The notes: generated by a model from the letters alone, not told the origin. 64,000 nt of DNA from Allochromatium humboldtianum (GCF_013385175.1 NZ_JABZEO010000002.1:186001-250000), one strand, 5' to 3'; shown: positions 34,821-46,110, counted from the stretch's first letter. Translations and numbers: made by a program.

Positions 34821-36326
34821 TCAAGCCCGCGACGGATCGATCGCGCCATGCGCCGGCACCGTTCGCCCCTGCGCCCAGGTGCGCAGCCGCTCGATCTGAG
34901 CGTCCATGACCACCGACAACGGCTGGGTGTTGGCCAGTTCGTTCAGGAGTGTTTCGGTCGTGATGGCCGTCGGGGCTTCGCTTGTGCTGTCGGCGAAACG
35001 CGCGGAGACCACGACCTGTTCGATACCGGCGCCGGTGAAGCCCTCGCTGGCCTCGGCCAGGGCATCGAGATCGAAGTCGCTTGGATTCAGTCCGCGCTGG
35101 CGCAGATGGATGGCGAAGATGTCGCGCCGGATCTCGGCCGTGGGCAGGTCGACGAAGAAGATCTCGTCCAGGCGTCCCTTGCGGATCAGTTCGGGCGGCA
35201 GGCGCTGGATGTCGTTGGCGGTGGCCGCCAGGAAGACGCGCGAACGTCGCTCGGCCATCCAGGTCAGGAGTGTACCTAATACCCGTCGTCCGACCCCTTC
35301 GTCCTCCGAGCCGGTGGCCACGCCCTTTTCGATCTCGTCGAGCCAGAGCACGCAGGGCGCCATCAGATCCGCCGTCTCCAGCGCTTTGCGCAGATTGCGC
35401 TCGGTCTCGCCGATGTATTTGTTGTAGAGCGCGCCGAAGTCCAGCCGCAGCAGCGGCACACCGAAATAACCGGCCACCGCCTTGGCCGCCAGACTCTTGC
35501 CGCCGCCCTGCACGCCGAGCAGCAGCAGGCCGCGCGGATGGTCGCGCTGGCGCTCAGGATCGAGAAAGGCCGCGCGCCGGCGCTCGATCCAGCGCTTGAG
35601 GTTGGACAGACCGGCGATGTCGGCGAAGGAACGGGTGTCGTACTCGAAACTGATGATGCCCTCCGGACTCAGTAACTCGTACTTGGCGCGGCGCACAGCG
35701 GCCACGTCGTCCTGGGTGATGGCGCCATCGCGGCGGATGGCGTTGCGGATGAGCCGGCGGGCGTCGGACTCGGTGATGCCGAGCAGGTTGTTCGCCAACT
35801 GATTCACGGACTCGCGCGTGGCCCGCACCGCGCCCTGGTTTGTGACCTGCTGCCAGGATTTGGCCTCCTCGCGGATCAGCGCCATGAGCCGGTTGCGGTC
35901 GGGGAGACGCAGGGTAAAGCGCGCGCTCAGATGACGCAGTTCAGGCGGCGCTTCCAGTGCATGACTGAGCAGCACCAGGGTGCGCGGCAGTCCGCCATAG
36001 CCCTGGGCGATCTCCTTCAGCAGCCGGACATGCAGCGGCGTGTCCAGATAGGGGTGGAAATCGAGCAGCAGATAGAGTCCGCGCTGCGGCGTGACCCGAA
36101 TGTGGCGCAAGACCTCGGTCGGCTCGGCCAGCATCCGCTGCGGCTCGCTGTCGTACTCGATGCGGCGCAGACCATCCGTGACCGTCCAGCGAAAGCCCGG
36201 CTCAGAGATTCGCAGTGCCAGGCGCGAGAAGAGCTCGACCACGCGCGGTTCCTCGATCGACTCGATCAGGATGATGGGCGTGTCCGAGCGTAGCAGCAGT
36301 TCGAGATCATGCAGATCGGGCGTCAT
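34821..36326 (-). CDS. Ycf46-type AAA ATPase
   Basis: A 501-residue AAA protein. The N-terminal ~230 residues are a degenerate, ATPase-like domain (ILIESIEEPRVVELF, then YLLLDFHPYL). The AAA core has Walker A GVQGGGKS near 271, Walker B CVLWLDEIEKG near 325, and the ATAN sensor and PPELIRKGRLDEIF arginine-finger region near 375-390. This layout is that of Ycf46/SpoVK-like proteins, reported to act in CO2-use regulation in cyanobacteria; the role in proteobacteria is unknown. Transcribed with, and just before, the cbpA-like gene. Confidence 0.82.
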   Translation of the reverse strand: MTPDLHDLELLLRSDTPIILIESIEEPRVVELFSRLALRISEPGFRWTVTDGLRRIEYDSEPQRMLAEPTEVLRHIRVTPQRGLYLLLDFHPYLDTPLHVRLLKEIAQGYGGLPRTLVLLSHALEAPPELRHLSARFTLRLPDRNRLMALIREEAKSWQQVTNQGAVRATRESVNQLANNLLGITESDARRLIRNAIRRDGAITQDDVAAVRRAKYELLSPEGIISFEYDTRSFADIAGLSNLKRWIERRRAAFLDPERQRDHPRGLLLLGVQGGGKSLAAKAVAGYFGVPLLRLDFGALYNKYIGETERNLRKALETADLMAPCVLWLDEIEKGVATGSEDEGVGRRVLGTLLTWMAERRSRVFLAATANDIQRLPPELIRKGRLDEIFFVDLPTAEIRRDIFAIHLRQRGLNPSDFDLDALAEASEGFTGAGIEQVVVSARFADSTSEAPTAITTETLLNELANTQPLSVVMDAQIERLRTWAQGRTVPAHGAIDPSRA

Positions 36327-36462
36327 GATGGTTGGCCACAGGCGTCGAATGCGGCAGGATTAGCAGCAAACCGGGCCGGACTCAAGCGCCGGCTCTTGCC
36401 GATCGCCTAGAATAGCCCCCAGATTCACGCCAACGCCGATCACGGATCACAGAGACCCCATC

Positions 36463-38013
36463 ATGAGCGCCAAAGACCATCTGATCATCTTCGATACCAC
36501 GCTGCGCGACGGCGAGCAGAGTCCCGGCGCCTCGATGACGCGCGACGAGAAGGTGCGCATCGCCAAGGCGCTCGAAAAGCTGCGGGTCGATGTCATCGAG
36601 GCCGGCTTTCCGATCGCCAGTCCGGGCGACTTCGAGGCGGTCAAGGCCGTGGCCGAGGCGGTCAAGGATAGCCGGGTCTGTGGTCTGGCGCGCGCGCTGG
36701 ATGCCGACATCGATCGTGCGGGCGAGGCGCTCAAGAACGCCAATGCCGGTCGCATCCATACCTTCATCGCCACTTCGCCAATTCATATGGAGAAGAAGCT
36801 GCGCATGAGTCCGGATCAGGTGCTGGAGCAGGCCGTCTATGCCGTCAAGCGCGCGCGCAATCTGACCGATGACGTCGAGTTCTCGCCCGAGGACGCCGGA
36901 CGCTCCGAGATCGATTTCCTGTGCCGGATTCTCGAAGCGGTGATCGACGCCGGCGCCCGAACCCTGAACATCCCGGATACGGTCGGCTACAACATCCCCG
37001 ATCAGTTCGGCTCGCTCATCGCCACCCTGCGCGCGCGGATTCCGAACGCGGACAAGGCGATCTTCTCGGTCCACTGTCACAACGATCTGGGGCTGGCCGT
37101 GGCCAACTCGCTCGCCGCCGTGCGCAACGGGGCGCGTCAGGTCGAATGCACCATCAACGGACTCGGTGAACGTGCGGGCAACGCGGCGCTGGAAGAGATC
37201 GTGATGACGGTGCGCACCCGTCAGGATCTGTTCGACTGCGACACCCGGCTCGATACGACTCAGATCATGAACTGCTCGCGGCTGGTCTCGGGCATCACCG
37301 GCTTCGCGGTCCAGCCGAACAAGGCGGTCGTCGGGGCCAATGCCTTCGCGCACGAGTCGGGCATCCATCAGGACGGGGTGCTCAAGCATCGCGAGACCTA
37401 TGAAATCATGCGCGCCCAGGACGTCGGCTGGAGCGAGAACCGCATGGTGCTCGGCAAGCACTCGGGCCGCAATGCCTTCCGTGCGCGCTTGCAGGAACTG
37501 GGCGTGGTGCTGGGTTCTGAGGAAGAGCTGAACGCCGCCTTCGCCCGCTTCAAGGATCTCGCCGACAAGAAGCACGAGATCTTCGACGAGGACTTGCAGG
37601 CCCTGGTGACGGACGCCACGCTGGAGACGGCCAACGAGCGCGTCAAGCTGGTCTCGATGCGCGTCTGCTCCGAGACTGGCGAGACCCCGAGCGCGGCCCT
37701 GGTGCTGGCGCTCGACGGCGAGGAACGCTCGGGCACGGCCACCGGCGGCGGTCCGGTCGATGCGACCTTCAAGGCGATCGAGAGCCTGGTCCAGACCGAC
37801 TCCACGCTCAAGCTCTACTCGGTCAACGCCATCACCAGCGGCACCGATGCCCAGGGCGAGGTGACGGTGCGGCTGGAGAAGGGCGGTCGCATCGTCAACG
37901 GCCAGGGTGCGGACACCGACATCCTGGTCGCCTCGGCCAAGGCGTATATCAACGCCTGCAACAAGATCCTGCATCCGGCCGAGCGCGCCCATCCGCAGGC
38001 GGCCGATGTCTGA
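36463..38013 (+). CDS. leuA: 2-isopropylmalate synthase
   Basis: A 516-residue enzyme for the first committed step of leucine synthesis, condensing acetyl-CoA with 2-oxoisovalerate. The catalytic TIM barrel shows [16 protein letters not shown] at about residue 9 and [17 protein letters not shown] near 205, with [11 protein letters not shown] near 290. The C-terminal ~120 residues form the LeuA regulatory domain that binds leucine. Length agrees with LeuA of the long bacterial type. Its last 8 bases overlap the start of the next gene. Confidence 0.96.
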   Translation: MSAKDHLIIFDTTLRDGEQSPGASMTRDEKVRIAKALEKLRVDVIEAGFPIASPGDFEAVKAVAEAVKDSRVCGLARALDADIDRAGEALKNANAGRIHTFIATSPIHMEKKLRMSPDQVLEQAVYAVKRARNLTDDVEFSPEDAGRSEIDFLCRILEAVIDAGARTLNIPDTVGYNIPDQFGSLIATLRARIPNADKAIFSVHCHNDLGLAVANSLAAVRNGARQVECTINGLGERAGNAALEEIVMTVRTRQDLFDCDTRLDTTQIMNCSRLVSGITGFAVQPNKAVVGANAFAHESGIHQDGVLKHRETYEIMRAQDVGWSENRMVLGKHSGRNAFRARLQELGVVLGSEEELNAAFARFKDLADKKHEIFDEDLQALVTDATLETANERVKLVSMRVCSETGETPSAALVLALDGEERSGTATGGGPVDATFKAIESLVQTDSTLKLYSVNAITSGTDAQGEVTVRLEKGGRIVNGQGADTDILVASAKAYINACNKILHPAERAHPQAADV

Positions 38014-39001
38014 GGGGCGCGCGATGGTCGAGCGTCCGCCGCTGGACGAGGATCGGCGTCTGGCCTATCTGGAGGCCATGGGGGTGAGCGTCTGGGAATT
38101 GCGCGCGCCGCTGGTCGCGATGCCCGAGGCGGTCGCGGCCATGCCGGCTCCGGTCGAGCGCGATACGCCGGTCGAGTCCATCGAGCCGGAGCCGTCCTCG
38201 ATGTCCGCTCCCGCGCTCGACGAGAGGGCGTCGTCGCAACCCGTCGCGACTGTCGAATCCACGCCTGTTGCCGAGCATCGTGCGGCTGAAGCCGTACCGA
38301 CGAAAGAGGTTCCCCGGACTGTACCGGATTTGGAACCTCTACCGTTTCCCGATTGGGACGAGGCGGCGGATTACTCGCCCGCGCTGTTGGATGAATGGGA
38401 CGCCATGGGCCATCCGCCCGCCACCGAGGCCGAAGCGGTGAATCCGATCGAGCGCATGGACTGGGACGCGCTGGATGCCGCTGTGCGCGGCTGCCGTGCC
38501 TGCCGACTCTGGGAGACGCGCACCAAGACCGTCTTCGGCGTCGGTGATCGGCGCGCGGATCTGATGATCATCGGCGAGGCGCCGGGCGCCGACGAGGACA
38601 GCCAGGGAGAACCCTTCGTCGGGCGGGCGGGGCAGTTGCTGAACCGGATGCTGGCGGCCATCGGCTTCAGCCGCGAACAGGTCTACATCGCCAACGTGCT
38701 CAAGTGCCGTCCGCCCGGCAATCGCGATCCCAAGCCGGACGAGGCGCTCGCCTGCCAAGCCTATCTGCACCGTCAGGTGGCCCTGATCGAACCCAGGGTC
38801 ATCCTCTCGGTGGGGCGGATCTCGGCGCAGCAACTGCTGAAGACGGATACGCCGGTCGGTCGATTGCGTGGACAGTGGTTCGACTATGGTCCGGCGCGTA
38901 TCCCGCTGCGCGTGACCTATCATCCCGCCTATCTGCTGCGCTCACCCGAGCAGAAAGCCAAGGCCTGGGAGGATCTGACCGAAGTCCGGCGGCGGCTGTG
39001 A
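38006..39001 (+). CDS. Type 4 uracil-DNA glycosylase with long N-terminal extension
   Basis: A 331-residue protein. The C-terminal ~180 residues are a family 4 uracil-DNA glycosylase: [18 protein letters not shown] near 160, the catalytic [20 protein letters not shown] near 190, and [14 protein letters not shown] plus [10 protein letters not shown]. Four Cys (CxxC and two later) should bind a 4Fe-4S cluster. The first ~150 residues are Pro/Glu/Ala-rich and probably disordered, and are absent from minimal enzymes. The ATG at 38006 overlaps the leuA stop. An inner ATG at 38024 is an alternative. Confidence 0.88.
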   Translation: MSEGRAMVERPPLDEDRRLAYLEAMGVSVWELRAPLVAMPEAVAAMPAPVERDTPVESIEPEPSSMSAPALDERASSQPVATVESTPVAEHRAAEAVPTKEVPRTVPDLEPLPFPDWDEAADYSPALLDEWDAMGHPPATEAEAVNPIERMDWDALDAAVRGCRACRLWETRTKTVFGVGDRRADLMIIGEAPGADEDSQGEPFVGRAGQLLNRMLAAIGFSREQVYIANVLKCRPPGNRDPKPDEALACQAYLHRQVALIEPRVILSVGRISAQQLLKTDTPVGRLRGQWFDYGPARIPLRVTYHPAYLLRSPEQKAKAWEDLTEVRRRL

Positions 39002-39121
39002 ACCGACGAATGGCGGCTGCAAGGTCTTGAATCACGCGGCCACTTTTCGAACAATGCCACACGAAACGAATGGCTGGACATTTCGATCAGTCTTGCCTAT
39101 GATTTTTATCAATTCGATCGG

Positions 39122-39141
39122 TAAATAAGATTTCTTATTTA
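39122..39141 (+). promoter_or_regulatory. Perfect palindrome in the sgp upstream region
   Basis: TAAATAAG and CTTATTTA are separated by four bases, giving a 20-base perfect inverted repeat in a strongly AT-rich stretch about 90 bases before the sulfur globule gene. TAATAT at 39151 may be a -10 box. The site could bind a regulator of globule protein synthesis or form part of an RNA hairpin. No -35 box of good quality was found at the right spacing. Confidence 0.4.
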
Positions 39142-39230
39142 ATTATTTTCTAATATACACTCTTCCCCGTGGTCGATGCAGTGCTGGCCACGCTTGCTGC
39201 CAACGACAAAACGATCTGGAGAACTTTCTA

Positions 39231-39599
39231 ATGAAAAAGCTTGCTACCGCTGCTGCCGTCGCCGCCCTTCTTGGTGCTTCCGCTTCCGCTTCCGCTTGGT
39301 GGGGTCCGGGCTGGGGCGGTCCTGGCTACGGCAATGGCTTCGGCGACTGGATGGACGACTTCTTCGGTGACGGCTACGGCGACTTCAACATGAGCATGAG
39401 CGGCGGCGGTCGCGGCTATGGTCGTGGTTATGGTCGCGGCTATGGTTACGGCAACCCCTACTACGGTTACGGCTATCCCTACTACGGTGGTTATGGCTAC
39501 CCCTATGGCGGCTACGGCGCTCCTTACGCCTTCCCCTATGGCGCTCCTTACGGCGCACCTGTCGCTCCCGCCGCTCCGGCTCAGTCCGAAGCCAAGTAA
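39231..39599 (+). CDS. Sulfur globule protein (SgpA/SgpB type)
   Basis: A 122-residue secreted structural protein. The signal peptide (residues 1-22, cut after SASA) is followed by WWGPGWGG and a Gly/Tyr/Pro-rich body with repeats such as [28 protein letters not shown] and a [16 protein letters not shown] tail. This matches the sulfur globule envelope proteins known from Chromatiaceae, which coat intracellular, periplasm-derived sulfur stores. A strong site, CTGGAGAAC, lies before the ATG. A good terminator follows, so the gene is a single-cistron unit probably expressed at high level. Which paralogue (A or B) it is cannot be decided by eye. Confidence 0.88.
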   Translation: MKKLATAAAVAALLGASASASAWWGPGWGGPGYGNGFGDWMDDFFGDGYGDFNMSMSGGGRGYGRGYGRGYGYGNPYYGYGYPYYGGYGYPYGGYGAPYAFPYGAPYGAPVAPAAPAQSEAK

Positions 39600-39624
39600 G
39601 CGCGACACCTAAGTCGGGGAAAGA

Positions 39625-39650
39625 AGCCAGGCGCTCTGCCTGGCTTTTTT
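39625..39650 (+). terminator. Rho-independent terminator after sgp
   Basis: AGCCAGGC and GCCTGGCT form an 8-bp stem with a 5-base loop, followed by a run of six T. It lies 26 bases after the sgp stop. The convergent glutaminyl cyclase gene ends at 39655, so it may serve only the plus strand. Confidence 0.85.
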
Positions 39651-39654
39651 GCGC

Positions 39655-40406
39655 TCAGTCGACCTGGATCTCGTAGAGTCGGGGCCAGTATTTGCCGGTG
39701 ACGAACAGCCGGTCGGTCGCGGCGTCGTGGGCGATGCCGTTCAACACCGCTTCCGAACTCACGCGCTCGCTGGCCGGGTAGAGCGTCGTCAGGTCGAGCA
39801 CGGCTGTCACTTGGCCGCTGTCGGGTGCGATTCGCACCAGATGATCACTGCGCCAGACGTTGGCCCAGATGGCGCCATTGATGTATTCCAGTTCGTTGAG
39901 CCTGTGCACTGGGCGCTTACCGGCGCGGACCTTCACCCGTCGCACGACGTTCCGGGTCTCGGGATCGAGAAACCGTAGCTCGTCCGTGCCGTCGCTCATG
40001 ATCCAGTGCTGTCCATCCTGGGTCAGACCCCAGCCTTCGCCGGTATAGCTGAAGGTTTCCAGTCGCTCGAAGGTCTTGGCGTCGTAGATGATTCCGAGCC
40101 GTTCGCGCCAGGTCAGTTGCACCAGACGTCCGCGCCAATCCGTGAGGCCCTCGCCGAACAGATTGGGGGCTAGCCGGATTTCCTGCTCCACGCGCCCGGT
40201 CTCCAAGTCGACCCGGCGCAAGGTCGAACGGCCATAGTTGCCGGTGCTCTCATAGAGCTTGCCGTCGATGAAGATCAAGCCTTGGGTGAAGGCGCTCGGA
40301 TCGTGCGGATAGCTCGCTACCACCCGATAGCCGAGTACTGTTGCTGAGTCGGCTAAAGCGACACCACACCACAGCATCAACAGCGCGACCAAACCGAGTC
40401 CCGACT

Positions 40407-40410
<4 letters not shown>
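39655..40410 (-). CDS. Glutaminyl-peptide cyclotransferase (plant-type)
   Basis: A 251-residue secreted beta-propeller enzyme of the plant/bacterial glutaminyl cyclase family. It has a signal peptide (residues 1-20), then repeats typical of the family: [23 protein letters not shown] near 35, [12 protein letters not shown] near 80, [18 protein letters not shown] near 122, [16 protein letters not shown] near 168 and VLNGIAHDA near 222. It cyclises N-terminal Gln to pyroglutamate. Its start overlaps the uvrB stop by 4 bases. Confidence 0.88.
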
Positions 40411-42425
<2,015 letters not shown>

Positions 42426-42568
42426 GCCGGGAAACCTCGGGGACGCGCACGACGGACGCGGGTAGGGGAGAGACGTTCGATTCGAGTGTCGGACAGCGGA
42501 CGATTCGCTATTATTGTGGGCCTCCAACCACGAATCCAGCCATCAGGGCCATCCAGGTACTTTCGTCC

Positions 42569-43759
42569 ATGACCACCAAGCTCGCTGCCCGCGTCCAGGC
42601 CGTCAAGCCGTCCGCGACCCTTGCCATCACCGCCCGCGCCGCCGCGCTCCGTGCCGAGGGCCGGGATGTGATCGGTCTCGGCGTCGGGGAGCCGGACTTC
42701 GATACCCCCGAGCACATCAAGGCCGCTGCCGTCCGCGCCATCGAGTCCGGCTTCACCAAGTACACCGCCGTCGACGGCACGCCGGATCTCAAGCGCGCCA
42801 TCATCGCCAAGTTCCAGCGCGAGAACGGGCTGGACTATGCGCCGAATCAGATCCTGGTCTCGTGCGGCGGCAAGCAGAGTTTCTTCAATCTGGCGCAGGC
42901 GCTGCTCGATCCGGGTGACGAGGTGGTGATTCCGGCGCCCTATTGGGTGTCCTATCCGGACATGGTGCTGTTGGCCGGCGGCGCGCCTGTGTTCGTGCAG
43001 GCAGGGGCGGCGCAGTCGTTCAAGATCACCCCGGCCCAGCTCAAGGGGGCGATGAACGAGAAGACGCGGCTGGTGGTCATCAATAGTCCGTCCAATCCGA
43101 CCGGGATGGCGTACAGCCGTGAGGAGCTGGAGGCGCTCGGCGAGGTGTTGCGCGATTTCCCGAAGGTGATCATCGCGACCGACGATATGTATGAGCATAT
43201 CCGTTGGAGTTCGGCGCCCTTTGTGAACATTCTGAATGCCTGTCCGGATCTGGCGCCGCGCACGCTGGTGCTGAACGGGGTGTCGAAGGCGTATTCGATG
43301 ACGGGCTGGCGGATCGGCTATGCGGCTGGACCGGCGCACATCATCAAGGCGATGAATACGATCCAGTCGCAGAGTACGTCCAATCCGACGTCGATCTCGC
43401 AGGTGGCGGCGCAGGCGGCGCTGGACGGGCCGCAGGAGTGCATCGGGGTGATGCTCAAGGCGTTCATGGAGCGGCACGATTTCGTGGTCGAGCGGCTCAA
43501 CCAGATTCCGGGCATCGAGTGTCTGCCGACCGATGGGACGTTCTATGTGTTTCCGAAGGTGCAGAAGCTGATCGAGGGTCTGGATGGGGTGAACAACGAT
43601 CTGGAGCTGGGCGAGTATCTGATCGAGAAGGCGGGCGTGGCAGTGGTGCCGGGGTCGGCGTTCGGGTTGGGCGGCTATCTGCGGCTGTCGATCGCGACCA
43701 GTCGCGAGACGCTGGAGCGGGCGCTGGATCGGATCGAGCAGGCGGTAAAAAACGCTTGA
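42569..43759 (+). CDS. aspC: Class I aspartate/aromatic aminotransferase
   Basis: A 396-residue PLP enzyme of the AAT I-gamma group. GVGEPDFDTPEHIK is near residue 36, SNPTGMAYSREEL near 172, and the PLP Lys is in NGVSKAYSMTGWRIGYAAG near 238. SIATSRETLERALDRI closes the protein. Members of this group transfer the amino group from aspartate (and often aromatic acids or prephenate) to 2-oxoglutarate. The gene is divergent from uvrB and precedes tRNA-Asn by 41 bases. Confidence 0.92.
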   Translation: MTTKLAARVQAVKPSATLAITARAAALRAEGRDVIGLGVGEPDFDTPEHIKAAAVRAIESGFTKYTAVDGTPDLKRAIIAKFQRENGLDYAPNQILVSCGGKQSFFNLAQALLDPGDEVVIPAPYWVSYPDMVLLAGGAPVFVQAGAAQSFKITPAQLKGAMNEKTRLVVINSPSNPTGMAYSREELEALGEVLRDFPKVIIATDDMYEHIRWSSAPFVNILNACPDLAPRTLVLNGVSKAYSMTGWRIGYAAGPAHIIKAMNTIQSQSTSNPTSISQVAAQAALDGPQECIGVMLKAFMERHDFVVERLNQIPGIECLPTDGTFYVFPKVQKLIEGLDGVNNDLELGEYLIEKAGVAVVPGSAFGLGGYLRLSIATSRETLERALDRIEQAVKNA

Positions 43760-43800
43760 CGCAGGTCGGGTAGGGCCGTATCATGCGCGGCTCATGACAT

Positions 43801-43876
43801 TCCCTGGTAGCTCAGTCGGTAGAGCGGGTGACTGTTAATCACTAGGTCGGCGGTTCGAGCCCGTCCCAGGGAGCCA
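43801..43876 (+). tRNA. tRNA-Asn (GTT anticodon)
   Basis: A 76-nt cloverleaf with acceptor stem TCCCTGG/CCAGGGA, D arm GCTCAGTCGGTAGAGC, anticodon loop CTGTTAA (GTT, Asn), T arm GGCGGTTCGAGCCCGTC and an encoded GCCA end. It marks the left border of the second accessory region. Confidence 0.96.
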
Positions 43877-43886
43877 ATAAAAGAAA

Positions 43887-43919
43887 GGGGTTACCAATAT
43901 CACTTGGTAGCCCCTTTTT
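43887..43919 (+). terminator. Terminator after tRNA-Asn
   Basis: GGGGTTACCAA and TTGGTAGCCCC pair over 11 positions (one G-T pair) around a six-base loop and are followed by five T, 10 bases after the tRNA. It probably ends the tRNA transcript. Confidence 0.8.
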
Positions 43920-43950
43920 CTTTTCCGGCGTTTCGTCGCCGTCTGGTTGC

Positions 43951-44036
43951 CGTTCGCCTTCGGTGAAGAATTTCAGCCAGCGATCCTGCTCGGTTTGGAC
44001 GGCGTCGGCGTGGAATTTGTTCAACTCCAGCAGCCC
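43951..44036 (-). pseudogene. Short fragment of an Rpn-type nuclease gene
   Basis: About 86 bases are nearly identical to an internal part of the full Rpn gene at 45074-46012 (encoding ELNKFHADAVQTEQDRW and KFFTEGE). Nothing before or after it continues the match. It is a relic of a third copy lying between tRNA-Asn and the GNAT toxin gene. Recombination among copies probably shaped this region. Confidence 0.8.
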
Positions 44037-44042
44037 CCAACT

Positions 44043-44549
44043 TCACCCCTCCAGTAACGCCTTGAGATCCTTGAGCATCAAGAACAGGTGGTAGGGATCG
44101 GTCGGGCTAGGCTCGAATTCCCAAGACTCGTACCACTGCCGCGCTGCCTCATCCTTGGCATGAACCAGCAGGCAACGAATGCCCGCAATGTCAGCAGCCT
44201 GTGCGGTGCGCAGCAGCGCGTCCTTGAGCAGCGCCTTGCCCAGGCCTTGTCCCTGGTGATCACGATCCACAGCCAGCCGTGCCAGAATCATGACCGGCGC
44301 CGGATGCCGGGCCAAGCCCTTCATGACGCGTACTGGAGCGTCCTCCGGATCAACACTTCCGACCGCCAGACTGTAGAAGCCCACGACCTCGCCGCTCAGG
44401 CAGCACACGTATGTCTGGGCGCTATTGGCCTTCTGGTTGACGAGCGCGTAGCGTTGCAGGAACTGGTTAAGCGGCGGTTGCCCGCAGTCGAAGCCTTCCG
44501 TCGAATCCGCAGGCGCGAGCTTGCGGACCAGTTCATACGCTGCACTCAA
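44043..44549 (-). CDS. GNAT toxin of a TacT/AtaT-like TA pair
   Basis: A 168-residue acetyltransferase of the toxin type. The acetyl-CoA loop is seen in DRDHQGQGLGKALLKDAL near 95-112. FDCGQPPLNQFLQRYA near 20, VVGFYSLAVGSV near 55 and AARQWYESWEFEPSP near 135 are typical of TacT/AtaT toxins, which acetylate the amino acid on charged tRNA and block translation. The catalytic Tyr is probably in RQWYESW. It overlaps its DUF1778 antitoxin gene by ATGA on the minus strand. Confidence 0.88.
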   Translation of the reverse strand: MSAAYELVRKLAPADSTEGFDCGQPPLNQFLQRYALVNQKANSAQTYVCCLSGEVVGFYSLAVGSVDPEDAPVRVMKGLARHPAPVMILARLAVDRDHQGQGLGKALLKDALLRTAQAADIAGIRCLLVHAKDEAARQWYESWEFEPSPTDPYHLFLMLKDLKALLEG

Positions 44550-44824
44550 CCCAGAACTCCGGGTTCACTGAGCAGTTTCTTCAGGCGCGGCTTGGCTTGC
44601 ACGGGGCGATCCAGTGCTTGCTGAAAGGCCTGCCACTGGTCATCGCTCAGCTCAAAGCGACGACGATCTGACAGTGCCTGGTTGGCGGCGATCACCCCAG
44701 CATCCAGCAGGAATTCGCTGACGTTTTTGTGGCAAGAGCGCGCGGCTTCCTGCAGCAGCTGCTTGACAGCGCTGCTGGCGCGGACATCGATCCGTTCGGA
44801 TTTGGAGAGGTTCAAGGTGCCCAT
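44546..44824 (-). CDS. DUF1778 ribbon-helix-helix antitoxin
   Basis: A 92-residue antitoxin. The N-terminal RHH domain (about 8-50) shows ERIDVRASSAVKQLLQEAA and KNVSEFLLDAGVIAA, and the C-terminal arm (FELSDDQWQAFQQALDRPV, KPRLKKLL) wraps the GNAT toxin in this family. It binds DNA and represses its own promoter. A perfect palindrome at 44863-44881 just upstream is the likely operator. Confidence 0.88.
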   Translation of the reverse strand: MGTLNLSKSERIDVRASSAVKQLLQEAARSCHKNVSEFLLDAGVIAANQALSDRRRFELSDDQWQAFQQALDRPVQAKPRLKKLLSEPGVLG

Positions 44825-44862
44825 GGAAACTCCTATGTTCTGAAATGACTCCCATCATAGGC

Positions 44863-44881
44863 GTCCGGATGATGTCCGGAC
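44863..44881 (-). promoter_or_regulatory. Operator palindrome of the DUF1778/GNAT pair
   Basis: GTCCGGA and TCCGGAC face each other around a 5-base centre, a perfect 7-bp inverted repeat 39 bases before the antitoxin start. The position suits repression by the RHH antitoxin. Confidence 0.55.
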
Positions 44882-45073
44882 AAGTCAAATTTGTCCCGCG
44901 ACACGCAACAGTTACTGCATTCGTAATCAAGAATGGAAGACCAGGCAAGGCGATATTTGCCATCGTTCCTGTGGCTTGCGGATCAGGGCATGATTTTTTC
45001 AACCGCAGGTGTGCTGGCCTATGGCCAAGCATAGGCGAGTGTCGTTACAAAGGCGACTGAAGCAGCACAGCGA

Positions 45074-46012
45074 TCAGTGGGTGCGGGTCTGGTCTTGCAG
45101 TTGTGCTTTGAGGCGCGCGATTTCGGCCAGAGCCGCTTCTTTCTCGGCCCGTTCCTGTTCCTTCGCGGCTCGTTCCTGTTCCGCCCGAGTCTGCGCCTGT
45201 TCCTTCGCGGCCCGTTCCTGTTCCTTCTCGGCCTGCACCTGTTCCTTTTCGGCCCGTGCCTGTTCCAAGGCGGCCCGTTGCTGTTCGGTTTCGGTCTTCA
45301 GCTCATCCAGGTGGCGCTGGATGCCGCGTTGCTCGCGCAGGTAGTTCTGACGGGCTTGGTAGGCGTGATAAGCGCGGTCTTTGTCGGAGAAGGCTTTCAG
45401 GGTGCTCATGGCTTGCCTCATCTCGTCGGTGTGCATCCAGGTCGGCAGGGCGCCGGGGTCGAGTCGTTCGCCTTCGGTGAAGAATTTCAGCCAGCGATCC
45501 TGCTCGGTTTGGACGGCGTCGGCGTGGAATTTGTTCAGCTCCAGCAGCCAGATGCCGCCGTGGTCGAGCAGCAGGCGTCCGGCGCCGTCGCGCAGGCGGA
45601 AGTCGTGGACGAACTCGGGGCGCTCCTTGGGCAGCAGGTCTTCGCCCAGCAGCCAGATGGCGTAGGTGGGTTTGAGGGTGCTGTAGTCTTCGCCGCTGTG
45701 GAGTTGGCTGCTGTAGAGGTCGGCCCAGGTGTAGAGGATGCGCGCGAGCAGGTCGCGGTTGGCGAGCAGTTGGATTTCGATCTGGTGCAGGCTTCCGCGC
45801 TGGTCGCGCGCCTTGACGTCGACGATGCTGAGTTTGTCGTCGAGGAATTCTTTGTCGTTGTAGGGGTTGAGGATCTCAACCTCGGTGATGGGGGCGGGGA
45901 GGGCCGGGCCGAGGATGGCGTTGAGGAAGTGGATCAGCAGGGCGCGGTTGGACTCCGAGCCGAGCAAGGCCTTGAAGACGCAGTCGATCTTGGGGTCGAT
46001 GGGATGGCTCAT
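45074..46012 (-). CDS. Rpn family recombination-promoting nuclease, full copy
   Basis: A 312-residue PD-(D/E)XK nuclease of the Rpn/PDDEXK_2 (COG5464-like) group, often labelled transposase_31. Residues 1-230 form the nuclease: MSHPIDPKIDCVFKALLG at the start, then DDKLSIVDVKARDQRG and HQIEIQLL (catalytic Asp and Glu-x-Gln) near 57-82, and LELNKFHADAVQ later. The C-terminal ~85 residues are a Lys/Glu/Gln/Arg heptad-like coiled coil built of short repeats (AEKEQERAAKEQ). RpnA-type proteins are Ca/Mg-dependent DNA nucleases, implicated in recombination and recently in phage defence. A truncated second copy lies 98 bases upstream. Confidence 0.85.
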   Translation of the reverse strand: MSHPIDPKIDCVFKALLGSESNRALLIHFLNAILGPALPAPITEVEILNPYNDKEFLDDKLSIVDVKARDQRGSLHQIEIQLLANRDLLARILYTWADLYSSQLHSGEDYSTLKPTYAIWLLGEDLLPKERPEFVHDFRLRDGAGRLLLDHGGIWLLELNKFHADAVQTEQDRWLKFFTEGERLDPGALPTWMHTDEMRQAMSTLKAFSDKDRAYHAYQARQNYLREQRGIQRHLDELKTETEQQRAALEQARAEKEQVQAEKEQERAAKEQAQTRAEQERAAKEQERAEKEAALAEIARLKAQLQDQTRTH

Positions 46013-46110
46013 GGTGGGAGTCTAGTCAGGATCAGGGCGGCCTGACAATCCGTTATATGGTCCGTCCCTGTTTTCACGGCGCATTCTGCCGGGCGTTAAC
46101 CGTTGGGCGA

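Noticed and set aside
39228-39608. 126-codon minus-strand frame over sgp
   Set aside because: It is the antisense of a low-complexity repeat gene; the plus strand has the ribosome-binding site, signal peptide and terminator.
43842-44024. 60-residue minus-strand frame ending in WDGLEPPT
   Set aside because: It reads the antisense of tRNA-Asn plus the Rpn fragment; this ending is a known artefact of translated tRNA genes.
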